Positions 1 through 7,868 of a stretch of DNA of 64,000 bases are shown piece after piece; position 1 is the first letter of the stretch, and each line of letters begins with the position of its first letter. The stretch comes from G965276675 sp965276675 (lineage in GTDB: Bacteria; Acidobacteriota; Terriglobia; Terriglobales; Acidobacteriaceae): positions 682,001 to 746,000 of the forward strand of contig OZ255624.1 of the NCBI GenBank assembly GCA_965276675.1. Reading direction: 5' to 3'. Made by a program: the position numbers and the translations under genes. Below the pieces are notes generated by a model. The model saw nothing but the letters and a program-made list of their open reading frames with translations. It made no database searches and was not told the DNA's origin.

Positions 1-101
1 GAGCCAGTGAGTGGGTGCGGAAGCTCCGCTCCGAAAGCGAGGCGCGTGTACCTAAAATTGCGCCCGGCGCGGCCGTTCATCAGAAAAAGCGCGTGAAGTG
101 A
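1..101 (+). CDS. 3' end of an unrecognised small protein, possible antitoxin
   Basis: Only the last 32 codons are in the window. They are read from base 3 to the TGA at 99-101, and the peptide is basic and ends in QKKRVK. The GTG start of the broken vapC gene overlaps this stop by two bases, the usual coupling of an antitoxin with its PIN toxin. No family motif is visible in the part present, so the antitoxin role rests on position alone. Confidence 0.35.
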   Translation, partial: ASEWVRKLRSESEARVPKIAPGAAVHQKKRVK

Positions 102-486
102 TTCTTCTGCTCGATACCACGGGTGCTCATCGATGCTTTGCGAGCGCGGAAGAGTCGACGCGCTTTTCTTGCCGAGCTCGTCGAGCCGCCACATTCTCGC
201 AACTTCTGCCATCAGTATTGCGGAAGTGTATGCGGGCATGCGTCCCGGAGAAGAGCGGAAAGACAGATGCCTTTCTAGGCGAACTCAAATTCTATTCGGC
301 AACAGCTTCGGTTGCACGACGTATAGGTACTCTCAAAGCTTCTTGGGCGCGGAAGGGAAAACTCTGAGCCTTGCAGACCTGATAATTGCAGCCACAGCAC
401 TCGAAAATGGGCTCTCCTTGATGACCGACAATCGGAAGGACTTTCCAATACAGGAGCTGGATCTCTTCGCTACCATAGATCCCCAA
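98..486 (+). pseudogene. VapC-like PIN-domain toxin, multiply frameshifted
   Basis: PIN-domain ribonuclease toxins cut tRNA or other RNA and are held in check by a partner antitoxin. The family sequence is visible here only by hopping between frames. It begins LLLDTT from the GTG at 98, continues as VLIDALRARKSRRAFLAEL in frame 3, as ATSAISIAEVYAGMRPGEE in frame 1, as DAFLGELKFYSATA in frame 2, and as LADLIIAATALENGLSLMTD back in frame 1. The conserved acidic residues of the fold (D in LLLDTT, E in IAEVYAG, D in LADLI, D in MTDN) are all recognisable. At least four frame changes in about 130 codons mean it cannot make a full protein. The last frame runs on to a stop at 615 without family similarity. 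Confidence 0.8.
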
Positions 487-625
487 AGCACTTTCACGCC
501 GCAATCTCTGCACGTGGCCCTTGTGGTTGAACAGGGTGCGCACGCGGGATATGTCTTCGGTTCGATCCTTACCGCAAGTTTGACGTGCCCGGACGCGCGC
601 CTTAGTCTTGAGTAGGACCCCTGCC

Positions 626-1177
626 ATGCGAATAACCGTTCCCGACCTCGAGCGCGAGCCGGTCGAATTTGACGAACACCTACACCCGGAAGCCATCGAA
701 TTTGGCTTTGATGTCCAGCAGGTTGGCGTGCTCGACGCTGCTGGCCGTGCAGACCTGATCGAAGAGCACCGCGGGCCCAAACAGGTCGTTCCCGACATCC
801 GGCTGCGTGCCGGCTTTCAAGGGAATTTCGAGGTTCCCTGCGCCCGGTGCGTGGAGCCGGTCGCATACCCGCTCCAGAGCGACTTCGACCTCATCTTTCG
901 CCCTTTGGGTGTCGATGGGAATGCGCCCGAGCGCGCCATCTCGACCGACGAGACGGAGATCGGGTATTATGAAGACGACGGTCTTGTGCTCGAAGATGTG
1001 TTGCGCGAGCAGGTGCTTCTCTCCCTGCCGGCTAAAACACTCTGCAGCGCAGACTGCAAAGGCCTCTGCCCACGCTGCGGTCACAATCTAAATTCAGAGC
1101 CGTGCAACTGCCGCGAGAGTTCGCCTGACCCACGCTGGAGTGCGCTCTCTGACCTGAGCAGCCGGGTACGGTCGTAA
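626..1177 (+). CDS. DUF177 / YceD family protein
   Basis: A 183-residue DUF177 (YceD) protein. Members are encoded next to rpmF and are linked to 23S rRNA or ribosome biogenesis, though the mechanism is poorly known. Cysteine pairs are visible: C72-x2-C75 in the middle and a C-terminal cluster reading LCSADCKGLCPRCG then CNC, which probably binds zinc. I start it at ATG 626 (MRITVPDLE), which matches the family N-terminus, rather than at a TTG 18 bases upstream. It is followed by rpmF and plsX in the order common to many bacteria, so the three are probably co-transcribed. A long palindrome lies in the gap before rpmF. Confidence 0.85.
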   Translation: MRITVPDLEREPVEFDEHLHPEAIEFGFDVQQVGVLDAAGRADLIEEHRGPKQVVPDIRLRAGFQGNFEVPCARCVEPVAYPLQSDFDLIFRPLGVDGNAPERAISTDETEIGYYEDDGLVLEDVLREQVLLSLPAKTLCSADCKGLCPRCGHNLNSEPCNCRESSPDPRWSALSDLSSRVRS

Positions 1178-1208
1178 GGTTTCCGCGCCGGCTTTGACCC
1201 ATAACCTT

Positions 1209-1238
1209 CTGTGTATCTCGATATATCGAAATACACAG
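1209..1238. promoter_or_regulatory. 30-bp near-perfect palindrome upstream of rpmF
   Basis: The 30 bases are self-complementary apart from one symmetric mismatch pair. The centre is TCGATATATCGA, flanked by TGTGTAT and ATACACA arms. There is no loop and no following T-run, so it looks more like a DNA-binding dyad than a terminator. It lies 36 bases upstream of the rpmF start, between DUF177 and rpmF. The binding protein is unknown. Confidence 0.55.
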
Positions 1239-1274
1239 GGGCAAAGCCTGGAACGCGCATGAAAGGAATTTGCA

Positions 1275-1457
1275 ATGCCTAATCCGAAACGGCGCCACTC
1301 CAAGGCCCGCACCTCCAAGCGTCGCGCGCATGACGCGCTCACTCCGATCGGCCTCTCCGAGTGCCCGAACTGCCACGAGCGCAAGCTGCCCCACAGGGCC
1401 TGCGCCAAGTGCGGCGTCTACAAGAGCCGCGAAGTGCTTGAGGTCAAGGAAGCTTAG
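1275..1457 (+). CDS. rpmF: 50S ribosomal protein L32
   Basis: A 60-residue L32 of the large ribosomal subunit. The basic N-terminus (MPNPKRRHSKARTSKRRA) is typical, and the zinc-ribbon cysteines are complete: C30-x2-C33 and C43-x2-C46. The length matches the family. An AGGAA-type ribosome site (GAAAGGAAT) lies just upstream of ATG 1275. It sits between DUF177 and plsX, with only eight bases to the plsX start, so L32 and phospholipid synthesis are co-expressed here as in many bacteria. The zinc-binding form suggests no C-minus paralogue is needed. Confidence 0.96.
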   Translation: MPNPKRRHSKARTSKRRAHDALTPIGLSECPNCHERKLPHRACAKCGVYKSREVLEVKEA

Positions 1458-1465
1458 GCGCGTCT

Positions 1466-2488
1466 GTGCCCCCGTTAACAGGCTTAACAGACATTGCGCT
1501 TGACGCGATGGGCACCGATAAGGCGCCCGAACCTGAACTTAGAGGCGCCATTCTCGCCTGCCGGTCGCTCCCGGTCCGCGTCCATCTGATTGGGCCTGAG
1601 ACAAGGCTGCGCCCTGGTCTCGGGAACGTCGGCCGCCGCCTGCCGATTGAAATCGTCGATACCGACCAGTGGATCACGATGAAAGACCAGGCTGCTACGG
1701 CTCTTCGGAAATACCCCAAGAGCACCATGCGGGTGGGCCTCACCATGGTCAAACAGAAGCAGGTTGCCGGCTTCCTGACGGCCGGCAACACTGGCGCCGC
1801 CATGGCCACCGCCAAGATGATCCTGGGCGCTGTTCCCGGGGTGGACCGCCCTGCGCTTGCAGCCGTGATGCCCACTGCCACCGGATCGCCCTGCGTTCTG
1901 CTCGATGTCGGCGCAAATGTCGACTGCAAGGTCGGCAACCTGGAGCAGTTCGCCGTCATGGGTGAGCTCTACGCGCGCACCGTCCTTAAAATTGCGCGAC
2001 CCCGGGTCGGTCTGCTTTCCATTGGGGAAGAGGAGACCAAAGGGAACGAGCTGACCCGTGAGGCCTTCGGCGCGCTCAAGCATCTCCCCATTCATTTCAT
2101 CGGCAACGTGGAAGGCCGCGACCTCTTCAACGGCCACGTGGACGTCATCGTCTGCGACGGCTTCGTCGGCAATGTTGCGCTCAAGACCTCCGAGGGCCTG
2201 GGCCGCATGGTCCGCGAGCTGCTCCGCGAATCGCTAATGTCGACGGTGACCGCGCGCGCTGGCGCCCTGCTGGCACAACGCGCCTTCAAGGATTTCAAAA
2301 AGCGCCTCGATCACCGCGAGTACGGTGGCGTTCCGCTACTTGGCGTGCGCGGTCCTTGCATCATCGGCCATGGCTCGTCGGATGAACGCGCGATCCTGAA
2401 CGGCATCCGTGTCGCGGCCGAGTATGCCCAGGCCGGCGTCGCGGAGCAATTGGAACAGTGCTTCGCGCAAGAGCTCCCCAGCGCTTGA
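1466..2488 (+). CDS. plsX: Phosphate acyltransferase PlsX
   Basis: PlsX converts acyl-ACP and phosphate to acyl-phosphate, the substrate for PlsY in phosphatidic acid synthesis, as a peripheral membrane enzyme. The 340-residue length fits the family. Near the start is IALDAMGTDKAPE (usually DAMGGD), followed by TAGNTGAAMATAKMILG, LDVGANVDCK and VCDGFVGNVALKTSEG, all typical PlsX blocks. The start is a GTG eight bases after rpmF, and no better start is in frame. In most genomes plsX leads into fabH/fabD; here fabD is 5.4 kb further on, separated by an IS relic, a TonB receptor and a PadR pair. Confidence 0.95.
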   Translation: MPPLTGLTDIALDAMGTDKAPEPELRGAILACRSLPVRVHLIGPETRLRPGLGNVGRRLPIEIVDTDQWITMKDQAATALRKYPKSTMRVGLTMVKQKQVAGFLTAGNTGAAMATAKMILGAVPGVDRPALAAVMPTATGSPCVLLDVGANVDCKVGNLEQFAVMGELYARTVLKIARPRVGLLSIGEEETKGNELTREAFGALKHLPIHFIGNVEGRDLFNGHVDVIVCDGFVGNVALKTSEGLGRMVRELLRESLMSTVTARAGALLAQRAFKDFKKRLDHREYGGVPLLGVRGPCIIGHGSSDERAILNGIRVAAEYAQAGVAEQLEQCFAQELPSA

Positions 2489-2530
2489 TTCACCTGCGCA
2501 AGCAGGAGGATCGTAGAGACAGCTTCTTAC

Positions 2531-2700
2531 AAGGAGGATTATCGATATGCAGATACCTTCGGTTGGCATCGGTTTGGGCAAGATGACCTTCATTTGGTGG
2601 CGTTAGGCGCAGCTGGCAAGGTGCTCGTGCGTAAGGTTCGGCATCGCTCAGGGCATCGGCAAGTTGATCCTGCCTTCTCTTGCCGATGCCACTCTCAGCT
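2531..2700 (+). mobile_element. IS110-family transposase N-terminal relic
   Basis: A good ribosome site (AAGGAGGA) precedes ATG 2547, which opens only a 19-codon frame ending at TAG 2604-2606. Its start, QIPSVGIGLGKMTF, matches the N-terminus of IS110-type DEDD transposases (usually GIDLGKTTFH). After a one-base frame change it continues LVALGAAGKVLVRK, the next block of the same family. The rest of the transposase is missing and similarity fades by about 2700. The catalytic Asp of GIDLGK is already Gly here. This is a dead insertion remnant between plsX and the convergent TonB receptor gene. Confidence 0.7.
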
Positions 2701-2709
2701 TTCGAGCAG

Positions 2710-5700
2710 CTAGAACAGAAATTTGAGACCAAGCTGGATCTGTCGGCTGGTGGAGGCGGCGGTAATTACTCCTGCAGTTGGATTCGGCGTCGCAGGGGCG
2801 GTCTGGTTTGCAGTTGTCCCCTGGGTTGGTCCAGAGGAGAAGATAACCTCGTTGGGAGTCTGGAGATTAGTGTGATTGAGAAGGTTGAAGAACTCGGCCC
2901 GGAACTGCAGACGAGTGCGCTTGGTGAACTGTGTTGTCTTTAGCAATGAGAGGTCCCAATCGATGTATTCGGGTCCAGTGAGGGTGTCTCGTCCGAGATT
3001 GCCAACTGTCCCGTAGGCCGGTGCAGAGAAGGCAGCCGCGTTGAAATATTGCGCGACCCGCTGGGCGGTGCTGCCGGAGGTGTAGAGAGCACCGTGAAAG
3101 TTTGGGTTGCGGTCAGGGCGGACCGGGTTGCGAGTGTCGCCGGAGCCGGTTGGGTTGTAACCGAGCTGCGGCGAAAAGGGGAAACCAGTCTGGAAGCTCG
3201 CGATGGACGCAAAGGTCCAGCCGGAGACGACGCGATCGAGGCTGTTGCCGGCACTCGCGAAGAGCAATCGACCTCGGCCGAATGGCACATCGTACGTGGC
3301 GTTCAGGGCAGCTATGTGGCGGACGTCCGTAGCGGCAGGACCGTAATCGAGCGACGGGTTCGCAGGATAGGAGACAAAGGCCGGTGTATTGGCCGACACG
3401 CTGGTGTTCCAGGCGGAGCCATTGTCGAGGTTTTTAGCGAACGTGTAGTTTGCGCGAAGCTGCAGGCCGTTAGCGAGCGAGCGCCGTAGATCGACTTCGA
3501 GCGCGTTGTGGTTGCTGGAACCTTTTGACACCCAGGACGTGGTGTTCGCGACCGCCGGATTGGCTTTTGTGGTGGTCGTGTAATAAATGGTTCCGTTCGG
3601 AACGCCAGCGGGGCACGATACGGCAGCCGAGCAGATCACGGAGTTGGGCTCGTTCTGGTCCTCGGAGAGGATTTGGTCATAACCGTGCGAGCCGACATAG
3701 CCAAGCGTCAGGGAAGTGGCCGGAGCAATCTTCTGTTCCACCTTGAGGGTGTAGGAGAGTACGGTCGGGGTGGCTATGTCGGGCTGGACGTTGGAAGGCG
3801 AGATCAGCCCGGTACCACCGCTCGTGGGTCGATTGATGGGAACGTTGCTGTAGGAAAGCGTCGTATTGTAGGGAGCTGACTGATCGAAGCGGTAGTCCAG
3901 GTTGTCGAGCAAAGAGTGGTGAAGGCCGAACCCGGCCGTAACAGCAGCGTTGCCCGTGCTAAAGGGATCCCAGGCAAGTCCGACGCGAGGCTCGGGCAGG
4001 AACCTGGCGCGATTGTCGGTGAGACCGGAGCTTCCGACGGTAGGATTTGTATCGATGATTGGAAGAGCACCGCTGAGCGGCGACGGCGTAAATCCATAGA
4101 CCGCGGCGCGGCCCTGCGACTCGTTCCAACCGGTCGTGGACTCGAAACGGATGCCGGCGCGGACCTCGATGGCCGGAGTTGGTTTCCAGGTGTCCTCAAC
4201 GTAGGCGGCAGCGAACAATGAGCGCCAGCCCAACTCCGTGGGAGAAGGAACTAAGGTAAATGTCTTCACGGTTCCGGCCAGAAAGGTGGCGAGCGAGGCG
4301 AAGGAGGCCTGACCGTACTGATTCTGGGCGAGGTTGTCGTTGGATTGAAGGCGCTGAAGCCAGATGCCGGCCTCGATCTGGTGCTTACCGCGCGTGTAGA
4401 AGATGTGGTCGTCGACTGTGTAGAGACTGCGTGCGATGGCGTTATTGGAACCCACATTGGCTCCAGCCCCGGTAATTTGCGAGCTGCCGTTCGATGCGGT
4501 GGACCCGGCAATCACGATCGCGCCGGTCGGTTTGCCGGCCAGAAAGCTCGGTGTCACCGCTTGCACGTCTGCCGGGACGCTGCCGAGAAAAAAGAAACTC
4601 GCCCGGGAGAGACCGACACGGAATGTATTGAGCAGACGCGGTGAGAAGATATGCTGCTCCTGGATGCTGAGCACCTGCTCCCTCAGGCTTTCAGTGATGA
4701 GCGACAGAGGATTCTGGGTCGGCGTATTGGCTGTGGAGTCGTCGATCGTATAGACAGAGAACAGGAGATCGTTTGGGGTCAGGTTAGTGTCGAAGCGAAC
4801 AGTACCGAAGTCTTCGCGGATATGCTGGGTTGGCGAGGAAAAGGCCTCGGCGATGCCGCCGCCGATTTCGGGTCCGTTGGCAACGGGCCAGAGATTGAGA
4901 AACGGCTTCACGCTGTTGGCCGCAAAGGCGCGAGAGGCGGCATCGGGAACAAGGGTTACATCGCTGATACCGAGGTTCTGCCGATACCCCTCATAGTTCC
5001 CGAAGAGAAATAGCTTGTCATGCCGAAGCGGACCACCCAGCGAGCTACCGAAATTATTCCTCTGAAACTCCGGGATACGTGACTGGTCGAAGTAGTTGCG
5101 GGAATCGAAATAGGAGTTGCGGAGGAACTCATATGCCGAGCCATGTACGGTGTTTGTCCCCGAGGCCGTCACGATGGAGATTTGCGCACCCTGGCGCTTG
5201 CCATAGTTCGCTCCATAGGTATCAGCGAGTACGTTGAACTCGCGGACCGCGTCAACACCCAGGAGCTGGCCGGACGTTCCACCGGGTGTCACGTTGATGA
5301 GTGAGGCTCCGGTGTACTCGACGCCGTTCAGCAGGAAGAGATTATCCTGCGGACGCCGGCCGGAGACAGCGAACATGCTGCCGACCGAAGAGTTGGATGT
5401 CCCTACCGATCCCGAGCGCTGGGCGGTGTAGTTCAGTACACCGGGGTTGAGGGTAATCAGTTGATCGTAGGAGCGGCCGTTGAGGGGAAGCTCCTTGACC
5501 TGGCGCTCATCTACAAGGCCGGAGGTCTGCTGCGTGGTCGCATTGACCACGGAGGCTTTGTCGGTGACGGTCACCTCTTGCGTGACTTCGCCGGCAGCAA
5601 GAGCGACATCGACTCGGATGGTTTGGCCGACCGTGAGATTGATCCCGGTGCGGACCTGCGGAGCGAAGCCCTCGCGCATCACGGTGACGGTATAGCGCCC

Positions 5701-5916
5701 GACCTGAATGGACGGTGCCGCGTATGTGCCCCCTGAGTCCGTAGCCAGACGGCGCTGACTGGCGGTCTCTTCATTCTGAAGGACCACTGTGGCGCCGGGT
5801 AAGGAAGCTCCTCCGGCATCGGTGACGACGCCGCTAATCGTTCCTCCGACGACTTGAGCATGAAGGCTGGGGATCACGGGCAGGAGCAATGCGAAAAGCA
5901 GAATTCGACTGAACAT
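2710..5916 (-). CDS. TonB-dependent receptor, Oar-like, with carboxypeptidase-regulatory domain
   Basis: A 1068-residue outer-membrane receptor of the large acidobacterial/Oar type. A signal peptide (MFSRILLFALLLPVIPSLHA) is followed by a CarboxypepD_reg-like beta-sandwich (about 24-105: GTISGVVTDAGGASLPGATV), then a plug region (about 110-260, including NVLADTYGANYGKRQGAQIS) and a long beta-barrel. The C-terminus LGLKFLF ends in the aromatic residue expected for Bam-dependent insertion. Such receptors import large substrates, often oligosaccharides or peptides; nothing here names the ligand. GGAG precedes the ATG. It is a single gene convergent with plsX, with no recognised substrate-processing neighbour. 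Confidence 0.9.
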   Translation of the reverse strand: MFSRILLFALLLPVIPSLHAQVVGGTISGVVTDAGGASLPGATVVLQNEETASQRRLATDSGGTYAAPSIQVGRYTVTVMREGFAPQVRTGINLTVGQTIRVDVALAAGEVTQEVTVTDKASVVNATTQQTSGLVDERQVKELPLNGRSYDQLITLNPGVLNYTAQRSGSVGTSNSSVGSMFAVSGRRPQDNLFLLNGVEYTGASLINVTPGGTSGQLLGVDAVREFNVLADTYGANYGKRQGAQISIVTASGTNTVHGSAYEFLRNSYFDSRNYFDQSRIPEFQRNNFGSSLGGPLRHDKLFLFGNYEGYRQNLGISDVTLVPDAASRAFAANSVKPFLNLWPVANGPEIGGGIAEAFSSPTQHIREDFGTVRFDTNLTPNDLLFSVYTIDDSTANTPTQNPLSLITESLREQVLSIQEQHIFSPRLLNTFRVGLSRASFFFLGSVPADVQAVTPSFLAGKPTGAIVIAGSTASNGSSQITGAGANVGSNNAIARSLYTVDDHIFYTRGKHQIEAGIWLQRLQSNDNLAQNQYGQASFASLATFLAGTVKTFTLVPSPTELGWRSLFAAAYVEDTWKPTPAIEVRAGIRFESTTGWNESQGRAAVYGFTPSPLSGALPIIDTNPTVGSSGLTDNRARFLPEPRVGLAWDPFSTGNAAVTAGFGLHHSLLDNLDYRFDQSAPYNTTLSYSNVPINRPTSGGTGLISPSNVQPDIATPTVLSYTLKVEQKIAPATSLTLGYVGSHGYDQILSEDQNEPNSVICSAAVSCPAGVPNGTIYYTTTTKANPAVANTTSWVSKGSSNHNALEVDLRRSLANGLQLRANYTFAKNLDNGSAWNTSVSANTPAFVSYPANPSLDYGPAATDVRHIAALNATYDVPFGRGRLLFASAGNSLDRVVSGWTFASIASFQTGFPFSPQLGYNPTGSGDTRNPVRPDRNPNFHGALYTSGSTAQRVAQYFNAAAFSAPAYGTVGNLGRDTLTGPEYIDWDLSLLKTTQFTKRTRLQFRAEFFNLLNHTNLQTPNEVIFSSGPTQGTTANQTAPATPNPTAGVITAASTSRQIQLGLKFLF

Positions 5917-6110
5917 GGATTAATCTCCGGGGTGGTGCAGTCAATGCATGCCCACGCACGGGGGCAGACTTCTGAAGCTGTCGTAAACAAGATGAAGGAG
6001 GGGGTTAGACGAAATAACAACGACAACACGCGGAGCCGCTGAAGGACTCGACGCGTGAACTGACGTTGTGCGATAGAGATGTACTAAAGATCATCAGATT
6101 CCAAAGGAGG

Positions 6111-6139
6111 CTTGCGGGCAGAGATGTTCTGCTCGCAAG
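6111..6139. terminator. Strong hairpin, terminator-like on the plus strand
   Basis: Twelve-base arms (CTTGCGGGCAGA and TCTGCTCGCAAG, one G-T pair) enclose a five-base loop. On the plus strand it is followed by AAGTTTAATTATTT, which is only moderately T-rich. No plus-strand gene ends just upstream, so it would serve either an unseen small RNA or the leader of the minus-strand receptor mRNA, whose start codon lies about 200 bases away. Confidence 0.4.
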
Positions 6140-6727
6140 AAGTTTAATTATTTATCTGGATGCGGGGCCTACTGGCTCCGCAGTGTGAGCGCGAACTTGC
6201 TAACCGTAGTTAACAACAGCCGGGTAAGCGATTGCAGTTCTGAAGCGTCATATCGAAAATGTACCATAATCGGCATTACAAAAAAGCATGGTCCATTCCT
6301 TGCTCTCACCAAATAAAACGGCGGATCGCGATCTCCGATGGGCCCGAGTGACGGTGAGCCAAAGGGATGCGCGTCCATCAGTACTGCTCAACGCGCCAAG
6401 GTTCAGCAACCCGAACGCTCGGACACGCAGCCGTGCCTTTCATCGGATTTCGGCCCCTTTCGAGCAGTCGCTATTCCGAGCGCTAGTTATGAATGACTTG
6501 TCGGCCACTCGGAAGGACTAGGGGGTGGGTCAATTTGATCCGGCTAGGGCGCAATTATCTAAAGCCGACTTCTGAGGAGTTCGAGAAGTAAGTCAACGCT
6601 GTTCCGATTGCTTCCGGATGAACGTGACTCGGGCGCAGATCGTAAGAAGTGAATAGAGCAGAGCACTCCCAGTCATCTGTGTGAGCTGTAATATGAGAGT
6701 GGGACCGTTTGACCCACAAGGATTTAT

Positions 6728-6742
6728 TCTATATTGTATAGA
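6728..6742. promoter_or_regulatory. Dyad at the padR start, possible self-operator
   Basis: Perfect six-base arms, TCTATA and TATAGA, are separated by TTG and end two bases before the PadR ATG at 6745. PadR repressors commonly bind AT-rich dyads in their own promoters. The position would block both transcription and translation start. The binding itself is inferred. Confidence 0.5.
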
Positions 6743-6744
6743 TA

Positions 6745-7077
6745 ATGCCTGGTCGCGACTACCTCGGCGAGTTTGAGCACATCGTTGTCCTGGCTCTTCT
6801 ACGGCTGGCCGATCAAGCGTATGGGGTCACCGTGCGGCAGGAGATCGAGCTCCGCACTAAACGTGAGGTGTCAATCGGCGCCGTCTATGCCACCCTCGAT
6901 CGTCTGGAGACAAAAGGGTACGTCAAGTCCCACCGCGGCGATCCTACCCCAGAACGTGGCGGACGTTCGAAACGCTTCTTTCGTGTCACAGCCAAGGGAG
7001 TGGCGGCTGTGAACCGCACACAATCCGCACTCCAGAGCATGACCGAAGGCCTCGACCTCATCCGGAGCTACTCATGA
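6745..7077 (+). CDS. PadR family transcriptional regulator
   Basis: A 110-residue winged-helix protein of the short PadR class. The HTH region covers about residues 5-75 (LALLRLADQAYGVTVRQEI, then SIGAVYATLDRLETKGYV), followed by the wing (RGGRSKRFFRVTAKG) and a short C-terminal dimer helix. In Acidobacteria this class sits in front of MacB-type ABC permeases or proteins with their 'permease prefix' domain, and that is the arrangement here: the stop overlaps the next gene's ATG by four bases (ATGA). An inverted repeat immediately before the start suggests autoregulation. The inducer is unknown. Confidence 0.9.
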   Translation: MPGRDYLGEFEHIVVLALLRLADQAYGVTVRQEIELRTKREVSIGAVYATLDRLETKGYVKSHRGDPTPERGGRSKRFFRVTAKGVAAVNRTQSALQSMTEGLDLIRSYS

Positions 7078-7712
7078 CGTCCCAAGCGAATTTCATTCAA
7101 CCGTCGCGCATTGCCACCTGGCTCCTCACTCTATTCACTCCTGCCGAAGAAGCAGAATCGATCCTAGGAGACCTGCTTGAGGAATACTCCCACCTCGCGT
7201 CGAAATCGGGAGTTGCCGTCGCCCGAAGCTGGTATTGGCGACAGGCTGTGAAGACAATCGCACATCTCGCCGGCACCGGATTCCGTGTCGCCCCATGGTT
7301 GACCACTGCCGCCGTAGTCGGAGGATTTTTACTGCTGAGGTTCATCTCCCGGCTGCCCGAGAAGGCGATATTCGTAGTTCTTCACAGATATCAGGTCTTC
7401 GAACATCATTTCAACGCTTATGTGTTCTTTGCGACGGACGGGATTGCGATCGGGCACGTCATCGCATCGATGTTCGTTGGGTGTATCGTCGCGTTGGCGG
7501 CTAATGGAAGGGAGATGGTTGCTGTGATAACGCTAGGTCTCGTCCTTTGCGCGATGACTGGTGCTGCTTCGTGGGTGTGGGTGGCCAGTGGGCACGCTTC
7601 GATTCTGTGGATGCTGCCATGGTACTTCGCTGATTGGTTCGCGATCGTTGTTGGCGGAGCAATCATCCGAACGCGTAGATCAGCCGCAACACCTCTGCGT
7701 TCAGAGGCGTAA
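7074..7712 (+). CDS. Membrane protein with permease-prefix-like N-terminus
   Basis: A 212-residue protein translationally coupled to PadR (ATGA overlap). Its N-terminal 70 residues (WLLTLFTPAEEAESILGDLL, then EEY and ARSWYWRQ) match the 'permease prefix' domain that usually precedes a MacB-like FtsX permease in acidobacterial ABC genes. Instead of the permease, about four transmembrane segments follow (starting near residues 77, 120, 135 and 160). It therefore resembles a stand-alone version of the prefix. The function is unknown; the pairing suggests it is the PadR target. Confidence 0.7.
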   Translation: MTSQANFIQPSRIATWLLTLFTPAEEAESILGDLLEEYSHLASKSGVAVARSWYWRQAVKTIAHLAGTGFRVAPWLTTAAVVGGFLLLRFISRLPEKAIFVVLHRYQVFEHHFNAYVFFATDGIAIGHVIASMFVGCIVALAANGREMVAVITLGLVLCAMTGAASWVWVASGHASILWMLPWYFADWFAIVVGGAIIRTRRSAATPLRSEA

Positions 7713-7868
7713 TTTGCACGCGACAACTCCTGGATCGTCGGCAAATCGGAAGTTGGATAGAAACTGGATTGTAGATAACTATGATTTCGCAACAATTCAA
7801 GATGACCACCACCAGGAACTTCACTCGCTTGCATCCCTCCGCGATTTCCAGTCCAATATGCTCTGTAG

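Larger units (their letters stand above)
5917..6744. other. Intergenic region of about 830 bp between divergent genes
   Basis: This gap separates the minus-strand TonB receptor from the plus-strand PadR gene, so it must hold both promoters. Short frames inside it have no family character. The only structures I can support are the hairpin at 6111-6139 and the dyad at 6728-6742, listed separately. Confidence 0.5.
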
